Assembly (NCBI GenBank): GCA_947624085.1
Contig: CANQIK010000011.1
Span: forward strand, 1-33,694
From: an uncultured Bacilli bacterium
GTDB taxonomy: Bacteria; Bacillota_I; Bacilli_A; RF39; UBA660
Length of the DNA stretch: 33,694 nucleotides
Direction of reading: 5' to 3'
Positions 1 through 6,045 of this stretch are shown here, in pieces (the first letter of the stretch is position 1; each line of letters opens with the position of its first letter). The notes below the pieces were generated by a model, which did no database searches, was not told where the DNA came from, and saw nothing but the letters and a program-made list of their open reading frames with translations. The position numbers and the translations under genes are program-made.

Positions 1-90
1 GAAATGATGAAAGAAATAGCAGATTTAAGGAACAAATATCATTTAAGTATGAAAGTAGAAAAATTTAAGAGTTTGGATGGTGATGAATAA
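1..90 (+). CDS. 3' end of an unidentified protein (partial)
   Basis: The first 29 codons of the window are open in frame 1 and end at TAA (88-90). The visible residues are a charged, probably helical C-terminus ending in SLDGDE. The stop overlaps the start of the next gene as TAATG, which implies translational coupling and one operon with the decarboxylase-like protein and the cupin. The start lies outside the window, and the fragment is too short to assign a family. Confidence 0.55.
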   Translation, partial: EMMKEIADLRNKYHLSMKVEKFKSLDGDE

Positions 91-419
91 TGAAGAAACA
101 AACAGCAGGTAGAGACAAGTTAGGTAATATTGCACCTAAATTTGCCGAATTAAATGATGATGTATTATTTGGCGAGGTATGGTCAAGGGAAGATAAATTA
201 TCGGCAAGAGATAGAAGTTTAATTACGATATCAGCTTTATTTGCGATGGGATTATACCCCCAATTAAAAGCCCATTTAGAAATGGGAAAAGAACATGGCC
301 TTACAAAAGAGGAAGTTGTTGAAGTGGCAACGCAATTAGCATTTTACTGTGGTTGGCCTAAAGCATGGAGTACCTTTCCTTTAATCGAGGAAGTATACGG
401 GAGTGATAAAAATGAATAG
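90..419 (+). CDS. carboxymuconolactone decarboxylase family protein
   Basis: This 109-residue protein has the family signature: LSARDRSLITISALFAMG (about residues 37-54), then LKAHLEMGKEHGLT with His61, and a closing helix QLAFYCGWPKAW. Length matches single-domain members. The family includes gamma-carboxymuconolactone decarboxylase and AhpD-like thiol peroxidases. The AhpD CxxC pair is absent here (only Cys88 in the last helix), so a peroxidase role is unlikely. The ATG shares bases with the upstream stop (TAATG), and the 3' end overlaps the following cupin gene by 8 bases. CMD-cupin pairs recur in bacterial operons and are often annotated as handling small carbonyl or aromatic compounds. 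The substrate here is unknown. Confidence 0.85.
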   Translation: MKKQTAGRDKLGNIAPKFAELNDDVLFGEVWSREDKLSARDRSLITISALFAMGLYPQLKAHLEMGKEHGLTKEEVVEVATQLAFYCGWPKAWSTFPLIEEVYGSDKNE

Positions 420-840
420 GGAAGAATTTGATAAATTAAATGTCTTTGGATTAGGAAATCCAAATGATGCGTATGCCGAGGATTTTACAGGTAATAGTTA
501 TTTAAAACAATTAGCCAAAACAGAAAATGGGATTAGTTTTGCAAATGTAACGTTTGAACCCGGATGTCGAAACAATTGGCACATTCATAAGGCTAAATCA
601 GGAGGAGGACAACTTTTAATATGTACTGCCGGATATGGCTATTATCAAGAATGGAATCAACCAGTAAGAAAATTAAAGCCCGGTGATATAGTGGTAATAC
701 CAGCAAATGTTAAACACTTTCATGGAGCAAGACCTGATTCTTGGTTTAGTCATATTGCGGTAGAAGTTCCAGGAGAAGATACATCAAATGAGTGGCTAGA
801 ACCTGTATCTGATGAAGAATACAATAAATTAGATAATTAG
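412..840 (+). CDS. cupin domain protein, hydroxynitrile-lyase/CMD-associated type
   Basis: This is a 142-residue single-domain cupin. Motif 1 is GCRNNWHIHKAKSGGGQ, giving metal ligands His57, His59 and Gln67. Motif 2 is KPGDIVVIPANVKHFHGA, giving His102 or His104. This H-x-H...Q...H pattern and the WHIH / KHFHGA spacing match the small cupins related to bacterial manganese-dependent hydroxynitrile lyases. The ATG at 412 is chosen over an in-frame GTG at 403 because GGGAG (399-403) sits at correct spacing before it. It overlaps the upstream gene by 8 bases (ATGAATAG). It is followed by a terminator, so it closes the operon. The reaction cannot be named from sequence. Confidence 0.85.
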   Translation: MNREEFDKLNVFGLGNPNDAYAEDFTGNSYLKQLAKTENGISFANVTFEPGCRNNWHIHKAKSGGGQLLICTAGYGYYQEWNQPVRKLKPGDIVVIPANVKHFHGARPDSWFSHIAVEVPGEDTSNEWLEPVSDEEYNKLDN

Positions 841-852
841 AAAATTTATAAA

Positions 853-879
853 GCAAACCAGTTGTAAGGTTTGTTTTTT
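853..879 (+). terminator. Rho-independent terminator after the cupin gene
   Basis: The stem GCAAACC (853-859) pairs with GGTTTGT (868-874, one G-T pair) around an 8-base loop. It continues into a T-run to about 879. It lies 13 bases after the cupin stop. Confidence 0.75.
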
Positions 880-915
880 AATGTCTAATAATTATTTTAA
901 ATAATAAAAAAGTTA

Positions 916-944
916 TTGCCAAACAAATGTTCAAACTATATAAT
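916..944 (+). promoter_or_regulatory. sigma-A-type promoter for the RhuM gene
   Basis: TTGCCA (916-921) and a perfect TATAAT (939-944) are separated by 17 bases. The TTG of the -35 box is also an in-frame alternative start codon. The promoter match argues that this TTG is not the translation start. Confidence 0.8.
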
Positions 945-966
945 AATGTTATTAAGGAGGTTAAAT

Positions 967-1974
967 ATGCAAGAAAGTAATATTATTTTATATGAAACAG
1001 AAGATGGAAAAATAAATATAGATGTAATTTTAAGAGATGAGACAATTTGGCTTACTCAAAAAAGCATGGCTGAATTATTTGATTGTTCTAAAGATAATAT
1101 AGGATTACATTTAAAAAATATATTTTTAGATAAAGAATTAGATAAAAATGCAACTACCGAGATTTTCTCGGTAGTTCAAAAAGAAGGTAATCGTGATGTT
1201 AAAAGAAATGTAGAATTTTATAACTTGGACGCTATAATCGCCGTAGGTTATCGAGTAAATTCTAAAAAAGCAACACAATTTAGAATATGGGCTACTAATG
1301 TTTTAAAAGATTATATTATTAAAGGTTTTAAAATAGATGTAGAAAGAATGAAAAATGGACCAAAATTTGGTAAAGACTATTATGAAGAATTACTTGAAAC
1401 AATTAAAGAAATTCGTCTAAGTGAACGAAGACTTTATCAAAAAATTACCGATTTGTTTGAAAGTACAAGTATAGATTATAATAAAGATTCTGAAGAAGCA
1501 TATACATTTTTTAAAATTGTTCAAAATAAACTTCATTATGCTATATCTGGTCATACTGCAGCAGAGCTTATATATGAAAGAGTAGATGCCAATAAAGAAC
1601 ATATGGGACTTACTAATTGGAAAAATTCTCCAAATGGAAAAATTATGAAATATGATATAAGTATTGCTAAAAATTATTTAAACGAACAAGAAATTAAAAA
1701 ATTAGAAAGTTTAACAACCTTATTTTTAGACTATGCCGAAGATATGGCAAATGAGCATAATCTAATGACTATGCGAAAATGGATTGATGCAACAGATGAT
1801 TTATTGAAATTTCGAAAAAAGAAAATTTTATCAAATTCCGGTAATATTTCACATAAAAAGGCTTTAGATAAAGCTAATGAAGAATATGAAAAATTTAGAA
1901 TAAAACAAGATAAAATTTATGTATCATCAATGGATGAATTATATGAAAAATATTTAGAAGAAAATAAAAAATAG
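967..1974 (+). CDS. RhuM family protein (virulence-protein-like, KilA-N/Bro-type N-terminus)
   Basis: This 335-residue protein matches the RhuM family throughout. The N-terminal DNA-binding-like region contains TIWLTQKSMAELFDCSKDNI and HLKNIF, then a segment ending EGNRDVKRNVEFYNLD with AIIAVGYRVNSKKATQFRIW and VLKDYIIKGF. The C-terminal half has the family block HYAISGHTAAELIYERVD. The start is ATG 967 behind AAGGAGG (954-960). The family is named after a Salmonella SPI-3 gene and is common in mobile and accessory DNA; its biochemical role is unsettled. It stands alone, with a terminator before it and its own strong promoter, and no restriction or toxin partner is adjacent. Confidence 0.88.
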   Translation: MQESNIILYETEDGKINIDVILRDETIWLTQKSMAELFDCSKDNIGLHLKNIFLDKELDKNATTEIFSVVQKEGNRDVKRNVEFYNLDAIIAVGYRVNSKKATQFRIWATNVLKDYIIKGFKIDVERMKNGPKFGKDYYEELLETIKEIRLSERRLYQKITDLFESTSIDYNKDSEEAYTFFKIVQNKLHYAISGHTAAELIYERVDANKEHMGLTNWKNSPNGKIMKYDISIAKNYLNEQEIKKLESLTTLFLDYAEDMANEHNLMTMRKWIDATDDLLKFRKKKILSNSGNISHKKALDKANEEYEKFRIKQDKIYVSSMDELYEKYLEENKK

Positions 1975-2010
1975 ATTTGATAAAATACTAGCCTCCTAGG
2001 GGAGAAAGAA

Positions 2011-2055
2011 ATGTTGAAAAAAAGCAAAAGATTTTGTTTAATAATATTGCTGTAG
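2011..2055 (+). other. tiny ORF or remnant of a secreted peptide start
   Basis: A 14-codon ORF starts at ATG 2011 behind GGGGAGA (1999-2005) and reads as a signal-peptide-like start (LKKSKRF followed by a short hydrophobic run), then stops at TAG. The purine-rich RBS is directly preceded by a complementary CTCC, so a small hairpin could mask it. It may be the residue of a broken gene, a leader peptide, or chance. Nothing else in 1975-2071 looks coding. Confidence 0.2.
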
Positions 2056-2071
2056 AAATACTCGAAAAGTA

Positions 2072-2095
2072 ATTTCAAACAAATTTGCTTGAAAT
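2072..2095. repeat. 24-bp near-perfect palindrome
   Basis: The 24 bases starting ATTTCAAACAAA and ending TTTGCTTGAAAT are self-complementary except for one symmetric mismatched pair. There is no spacer and no following T-run, so this looks like a dimeric-protein DNA site rather than a terminator. It lies about 30 bases upstream of the extended -10 of the editing-protein gene. Confidence 0.5.
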
Positions 2096-2123
2096 AATAT
2101 TATTTCATTTAGTATTTAACTAA

Positions 2124-2132
2124 TGCTATAAT
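2124..2132 (+). promoter_or_regulatory. extended -10 promoter for the editing protein operon
   Basis: TGCTATAAT is a perfect extended -10 (TG-N-TATAAT). No good -35 is seen at 17 bases (TTTCAT-like). This is typical of promoters driven by the extended -10. The palindrome at 2072-2095 lies just upstream. Confidence 0.6.
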
Positions 2133-2199
2133 AATACATAGATAAAGAATCACTTGCAATAAATTTGAAGTTTTTAAAATGCTGGAAAGGATTATAGCT

Positions 2200-2700
2200 A
2201 TGGATAAATACGAAATATACGATTTTATTAAAAAGAAAAATATATGGTATGAAATAACTGAACATAAAGCCGTTTATAATATGCAAGAACTTGATGAAAT
2301 AGATTTGCCTTATAAAGAAGCTGAGGGTAAAAATCTTTTTGTAAGAGATGATAAAAAAAGAAATTACTATTTAATTACTCTTAAAGGAGATAAAAAATTA
2401 GATTTAAAAACTTTTCGCAATACATATCATACTCGCCCATTAAGCTTTGCAAGTGAAATAGACTTAATGAATATTTTGAAATTAACGCCTGGATCTGTAA
2501 CACCTCTAGGGTTACTTAATGATAAAGAGTTGCAAGTAGCTTTCTATCTGGACGAAGAGTTTTTGGCTGATAAAAAAATTATAGGTATTCATCCGAATGA
2601 TAACACAGCAACCATTTGGTTAAAAACTGCAGATTTAGTTGACATTATTAAAGAACATGGTAACGAGGTAAATATAATTAAAAAGGATGATCATGAATAG
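2200..2700 (+). CDS. prolyl-tRNA editing protein (YbaK/ProX family, PrdX type)
   Basis: This is a 166-residue free-standing trans-editing domain that hydrolyses mischarged tRNA, typically Ala-tRNA(Pro). Family blocks are all present: EHKAVYNMQE (21-30), KNLFVRDDKKRNYYLI (44-59), LKGDKKLDLK (61-70), PLSFAS (80-85), LKLTPGSVTPLGLLND (93-108) and IGIHPNDNTATIW. The ATG at 2200 is chosen because GGAAAGG (2184-2190) lies 9 bases upstream; an ATG at 2179 has no such site. It overlaps the next gene by 8 bases, so the editing enzyme, a lipoprotein and a flavodoxin are co-transcribed. No functional link between the three is obvious. Confidence 0.88.
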   Translation: MDKYEIYDFIKKKNIWYEITEHKAVYNMQELDEIDLPYKEAEGKNLFVRDDKKRNYYLITLKGDKKLDLKTFRNTYHTRPLSFASEIDLMNILKLTPGSVTPLGLLNDKELQVAFYLDEEFLADKKIIGIHPNDNTATIWLKTADLVDIIKEHGNEVNIIKKDDHE

Positions 2701-3190
2701 AAGATTCTTATTTATCTTAATGATAGCTACCTTAATATTTTTAGTAAGTGGCTGTTCAATTCATACTATAGATTTTAATCAAAATAATATAAGTGAGCAA
2801 GAAATTAGCGATGAGAATTTAGGAGTTGAAAGTGAAATGAATAATAATGATTTTGAAACTGAAATCCATGTTACAATTAATGAAAAAAAGTACAACCTAT
2901 TTTTAGAGGACAATGATACAGCTCGAGAATTTTTAAATAATTTGCCTCTTGAGTACAATATGAAAGAGTTAAATGGTAATGAAAAGTATATTTATATGAC
3001 AAAGAAATATCCTACTAATTCATTAAAATTTGAATACATTAACCAAGGCGATGTAATGTTATATGAAGATGATTGTCTAGTTATTTTTTATAAAAGTTTT
3101 GCTACATCATATAGTTATACTAAAATAGGCCATATTGAAAATTTAGAGGATTTGGGAAGTGGCGATATAACCGCTAAATTTACGAAATAA
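2693..3190 (+). CDS. lipoprotein with cyclophilin-like domain
   Basis: This 165-residue protein begins with a lipoprotein signal (MNRRF, a hydrophobic run, lipobox LVSGC with Cys21), so it should be anchored on the outer face of the membrane. An acidic, Asn-rich linker leads to a domain of about 110 residues with the cyclophilin-like pattern: EIHVTINEKKYNLFLEDN, REFLNNLPL, NQGDVMLYEDDCLVIFYK and SYTKIGHIEN. Proteins with this domain often lie next to flavodoxins, as here. Prolyl isomerase activity should not be assumed; the single-domain bacterial members have no established reaction. The start at 2693 is preferred over ATG 2687 because AAAAGGA (2681-2687) then has usable spacing. Confidence 0.8.
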   Translation: MNRRFLFILMIATLIFLVSGCSIHTIDFNQNNISEQEISDENLGVESEMNNNDFETEIHVTINEKKYNLFLEDNDTAREFLNNLPLEYNMKELNGNEKYIYMTKKYPTNSLKFEYINQGDVMLYEDDCLVIFYKSFATSYSYTKIGHIENLEDLGSGDITAKFTK

Positions 3191-3206
3191 TGAAAGGAGA
3201 AAGAAT

Positions 3207-3674
3207 ATGAGTGAAATTTTGGTGAGTTTCTTTTCAGCAAGTGGAGTAACAAAAGAAGTGGCAAATAAAATTGCCGAGTATACAGGAGGAGATTTATTGG
3301 AAATAGAACCTGTAAATAAATATACAGATGAAGATTTAAATTGGCATGATAAAACTAGTAGATCATCAGTTGAAATGGCTGATTCAGCAGTAAGGCCAGC
3401 GATAAAAAATGAGGGTAGTAACATAAGTGATTATGACACCATTTTAATTGGCTTTCCTATATGGTGGGATTTAGCTCCTAGAGTTATCAACACATTTATT
3501 GAAGAAAATAATTTTGAAAATAAAAAAGTTTATGTGTTTGCAACTTCAGGGGGTTCTAGTATAACAAATAGTTTTAACACTTTAAAAAATACTTATAGTA
3601 ACATAAATTTTATAAGCGCTAAAAGATTTACAAGTAGTGTATCTCGTGATGATGTAACAAATTGGATAATTTAA
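3207..3674 (+). CDS. flavodoxin family protein
   Basis: This is a 155-residue FMN-binding electron carrier or NAD(P)H-dependent reductase of the short flavodoxin type. The phosphate loop is FFSASGVTKEVA (8-19). The segment IGFPIWWDLAPRVINTFIE carries aromatic residues expected to stack on the isoalloxazine, and FATSGGSS is the later flavin-contact loop. GAAAGGAGAAAG precedes the ATG at good spacing, and the gap to the lipoprotein is only 16 bases. The C-terminus ends abruptly (DVTNWII), slightly short of what is usual. Twelve bases after the stop begins the remnant of a WG-repeat gene, so the last residues may have been altered at a deletion junction. Confidence 0.9.
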   Translation: MSEILVSFFSASGVTKEVANKIAEYTGGDLLEIEPVNKYTDEDLNWHDKTSRSSVEMADSAVRPAIKNEGSNISDYDTILIGFPIWWDLAPRVINTFIEENNFENKKVYVFATSGGSSITNSFNTLKNTYSNINFISAKRFTSSVSRDDVTNWII

Positions 3675-3686
3675 ATCACTATTTTT

Positions 3687-3826
3687 AGAACATGAGAGTT
3701 TGTGCCGAAATTGAAAAGCTTGATGATAAAATATTTGCTGATACTTTAATATCACTTTATAAACAAAACCCTAGTGTTCAAGAAGAGTATCCAACATTAG
3801 CAAAAAAAACTTTAGTTTATAAATAA
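3687..3826 (+). pseudogene. 3' remnant of a WG-repeat protein gene
   Basis: From about 3687 the DNA matches the 3' end of the WG-repeat gene at 3955-5931 (its bases from about 5767). A 2-base deletion relative to that copy lies near the left edge. The surviving frame from ATG 3692 gives 44 residues, including VCAEIEKLDDKIFADTLISLY and SVQEEYPTLAKK, which align with the tails of both complete paralogues. No RBS precedes the ATG. This is best read as what remains after deletion of most of a third WG gene, with the break next to the flavodoxin stop. The terminator of the lost gene is retained. Confidence 0.8.
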
Positions 3827-3827
3827 T

Positions 3828-3863
3828 AACCTAATAAGTTTAATTAAGCTTATTAGGTTTTTT
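3828..3863 (+). terminator. terminator of the remnant WG gene, now ending the flavodoxin operon
   Basis: AACCTAATAAG (3828-3838) pairs perfectly with CTTATTAGGTT (3849-3859), and the bases between them extend the complementarity. A run of six T follows. The same element is repeated after the next WG gene (5912-5945). Confidence 0.9.
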
Positions 3864-3895
3864 GTTTAGATAGATACATTATCAAAAAAGTATAT

Positions 3896-3923
3896 TTGAA
3901 ATTTAAAGGTTGTATGGTAAAAT
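3896..3923 (+). promoter_or_regulatory. promoter of the first WG-repeat gene
   Basis: TTGAAA (3896-3901), 16 bases, TAAAAT (3918-3923) with an upstream TGG giving an extended -10. AGGAGG (3941-3946) then precedes ATG 3955 by 8 bases. Confidence 0.7.
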
Positions 3924-3954
3924 AAAAGGCAATTATTTATAGGAGGTTATTGTT

Positions 3955-5931
3955 ATGAAAAAAGTAAGTGCAATTATTAAAGAAAAGAGTGCATATAACT
4001 TAGACACAGTTATTAATGATATCGCTTTGGCATCTAATAACGCCGGGGAAACAGGCCTCATAAATATTAGAACCGGGGAAGTTGTTGGTAGCTTTGGCGA
4101 TTATGATAGCCGTTATGATTTATATCAAAAATTATTTTATCAAGAAAGAACAATTGAAGACGAAAGTAAAGATCCAGAAAAAAGCAAAACTTATATTAGA
4201 ATTTATGATGCTTTAAATGAAAAAATGATTGTAAATGGCTGGCTAATTGTTGAAAGAATTGTAGCAGGGAACTGCCCTGTTATTATTCTCCAAGATCCTA
4301 GTACAGGTAAATATCATTTGCTCAACAGCAGTAATAGTAAATCACCCGGAGATATATTGGAAGATGCACTTGATGAAGTAAATGACTTAAACTATGATTT
4401 GGGTGGAGATTATTATTTTAGGGTATCTAAAGGAGGCAAAAAAGCTCTTTACTCATCTTTTCAGGGGCTAATTACACCATATGAATATGATGATATTCAA
4501 AAGATAGGCATGACAATGGTATTTACCAAAGGGAAACACAAATTTTTTATTGTTGGAAATAGAATCAATGATAAAAGCCCTTTATTTGATGAAATAAAAC
4601 CCGATGAGAACGATCCAAAAATAATTTATTGTAAGAAAAAATCTACTATAACAATATATTATGCTGATAATAGCTTTTATGAAGCATTATATAATTTTTC
4701 TGGATATGATGATGTTAAATGCTTGCAAAAAACAGATGAACTTTACATTGACCAAAAGTTTGAATATAACTTCTTACTTAAGAAAAAAAACAAATATGGG
4801 CTATGTTATGGCGTTAGACGTCACTATCAAGAGGCCGATAACAGCTCTTGTAAATTGTTGCTAGATATAGAATATGATGCAATAGAATACAAAGATGGCG
4901 ATTTTTATCTTACAAAAGATGGTAAGTTAGGATTATTAACAGGAACAGGTGAGAAACGAACATTTATATCACCTAAATTTGATAAAATAATTAAGTTAAG
5001 AAATGAACCTTATTATGAAGTATTTAATGGTGATGAGCGTAGTATTATTAATGCAACTGATGAAAGTGTTGTAATAAGCAATTATAAAATAATCGAAAAT
5101 GTTAATGGCGGCGATCCTATAATATTTGAAAAAGATGGTAAAAAAGGAATACTTTATATCTTACTTCATGGAACTTCATTATTAAATGGCTATGATGATA
5201 TTGTCCATATAGTGGGTCATTATTATCTAGTTATAAAAAATGGAAAAATGGGACTTATTTTTAGTGGTAAAACAATTGTTGAACCAATATATGAGTCAAT
5301 TGAAATAAATGGCTACAGCTATGAGCAATTTAAAAGTGCACATAATCCATTTGAGGATAATAACAACATTAGTTGTTTATATTTAACTTTGAAAAACCCA
5401 AGTGAAACTTATGGTATTGTTAAATGTAGAAGATCACACTTTGACACTTTGAGAGAAACTGAATTAGAAATTTTGAGTGGCACAGGCTTTAAGGACATAA
5501 AGCTTTTAGAAGATATAGTAGTTTTAAAAGAATTTAATAAAACTTATGTTTATGATTACTCTAATAAGTTATTAAAAACTTTTCCTGAAGATGTTCAAAT
5601 AAGTGCTGATACTTCAATGGGACATAATTTTTATTTAGTAGATGGCGAGCATTATAGATATGTAAATGAAGAATTTCAAAAAGCATATTTTGAAGATGTA
5701 GAGTTATATGCTACAGCCTATGAAAGTGAGTATGGCACTGTAGTAGTAAATAGCCGTGATAAAGCAGAACATGATAGAATTTGTGCCGAAATTGAAAAGT
5801 TAGATGATCAAACATTTGATGATACTTTAATATCACTTTATGGCCAAAACCAAATATCACTTTATGATCAAAGCTCTAGTGTTCAAGAAGAGCATCCAAC
5901 ATTAACAAGAAAACCTAATAAGCTTAATTAA
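3955..5931 (+). CDS. WG-repeat protein, paralogue 1
   Basis: This 658-residue protein has no signal peptide or membrane segment, so it is probably cytoplasmic. It is built from degenerate WG-beta repeats of the form [D/N]GKxGL..G...I.P.YD.I. Examples are KNKYGLCYGV (about residue 278), KDGKLGLLTG (321), KDGKKGILYI (392) and KNGKMGLIFSGKTIVEPIYE (427). The Trp of the repeat is replaced by Tyr, Leu, Lys or Met. The N-terminus shares MKKVS and IYDALNEKMI with the paralogue at 8790. The C-terminus carries the shared tail YESEYGTVVVNS...EHDRICAEIE..DD.TFDDTL, with a private 24-bp internal duplication. The last five codons lie in the terminator stem and loop. The family's function is unknown; a protein-binding scaffold is plausible. 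Confidence 0.8.
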   Translation: MKKVSAIIKEKSAYNLDTVINDIALASNNAGETGLINIRTGEVVGSFGDYDSRYDLYQKLFYQERTIEDESKDPEKSKTYIRIYDALNEKMIVNGWLIVERIVAGNCPVIILQDPSTGKYHLLNSSNSKSPGDILEDALDEVNDLNYDLGGDYYFRVSKGGKKALYSSFQGLITPYEYDDIQKIGMTMVFTKGKHKFFIVGNRINDKSPLFDEIKPDENDPKIIYCKKKSTITIYYADNSFYEALYNFSGYDDVKCLQKTDELYIDQKFEYNFLLKKKNKYGLCYGVRRHYQEADNSSCKLLLDIEYDAIEYKDGDFYLTKDGKLGLLTGTGEKRTFISPKFDKIIKLRNEPYYEVFNGDERSIINATDESVVISNYKIIENVNGGDPIIFEKDGKKGILYILLHGTSLLNGYDDIVHIVGHYYLVIKNGKMGLIFSGKTIVEPIYESIEINGYSYEQFKSAHNPFEDNNNISCLYLTLKNPSETYGIVKCRRSHFDTLRETELEILSGTGFKDIKLLEDIVVLKEFNKTYVYDYSNKLLKTFPEDVQISADTSMGHNFYLVDGEHYRYVNEEFQKAYFEDVELYATAYESEYGTVVVNSRDKAEHDRICAEIEKLDDQTFDDTLISLYGQNQISLYDQSSSVQEEHPTLTRKPNKLN

Positions 5932-5945
5932 CTTATTAGGTTTTT
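5912..5945 (+). terminator. terminator overlapping the 3' end of WG paralogue 1
   Basis: AACCTAATAAG (5912-5922) pairs with CTTATTAGGTT (5932-5942), followed by a T-run. The left arm is coding sequence (PNK) and the stop TAA (5929-5931) sits in the loop. In the remnant copy at 3824 the stop comes before the stem. Confidence 0.88.
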
Positions 5946-5986
5946 GTTTAGATAGATATATTTTAATAAAGTTTAAAAAAATATAT

Positions 5987-6014
5987 TTGAAATCAAACGC
6001 CTGTGTGCTATAAT
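5987..6014 (+). promoter_or_regulatory. promoter of the ankyrin-WG operon
   Basis: TTGAAA (5987-5992), 16 bases, TATAAT (6009-6014) preceded by TGC as an extended -10. The geometry is identical to the promoter at 3896-3923. GGGAGG follows at good distance from ATG 6046. Confidence 0.8.
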
Positions 6015-6045
6015 AAATAGCAATTAGATTCAGGGAGGATATGTA

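Larger units (their letters stand above)
3828..3946 (+). repeat. duplicated intergenic module, copy 1 (terminator + promoter)
   Basis: This segment and 5912-6043 share the same order: the CCTAATAAG/CTTATTAGG terminator, TTTGTTTAGATAGATA, an A-rich stretch, ATATTTGAAAT..AA, an extended -10 box, GCAATT, then the RBS. Sequence identity is high at the terminator end and at the -35 region. It indicates that the locus grew by duplication of whole gene-plus-promoter units. Confidence 0.75.
5912..6043 (+). repeat. duplicated intergenic module, copy 2 (terminator + promoter)
   Basis: Second copy of the module at 3828-3946, in the same orientation, about 2.08 kb downstream. It separates paralogue 1 from the ankyrin-WG transcription unit. 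Confidence 0.75.

Noticed and set aside
3143-3424. 93-codon minus-strand frame opposite the lipoprotein and flavodoxin genes
   Set aside because: It lies antisense to two well-supported genes, has no family signature and no RBS.
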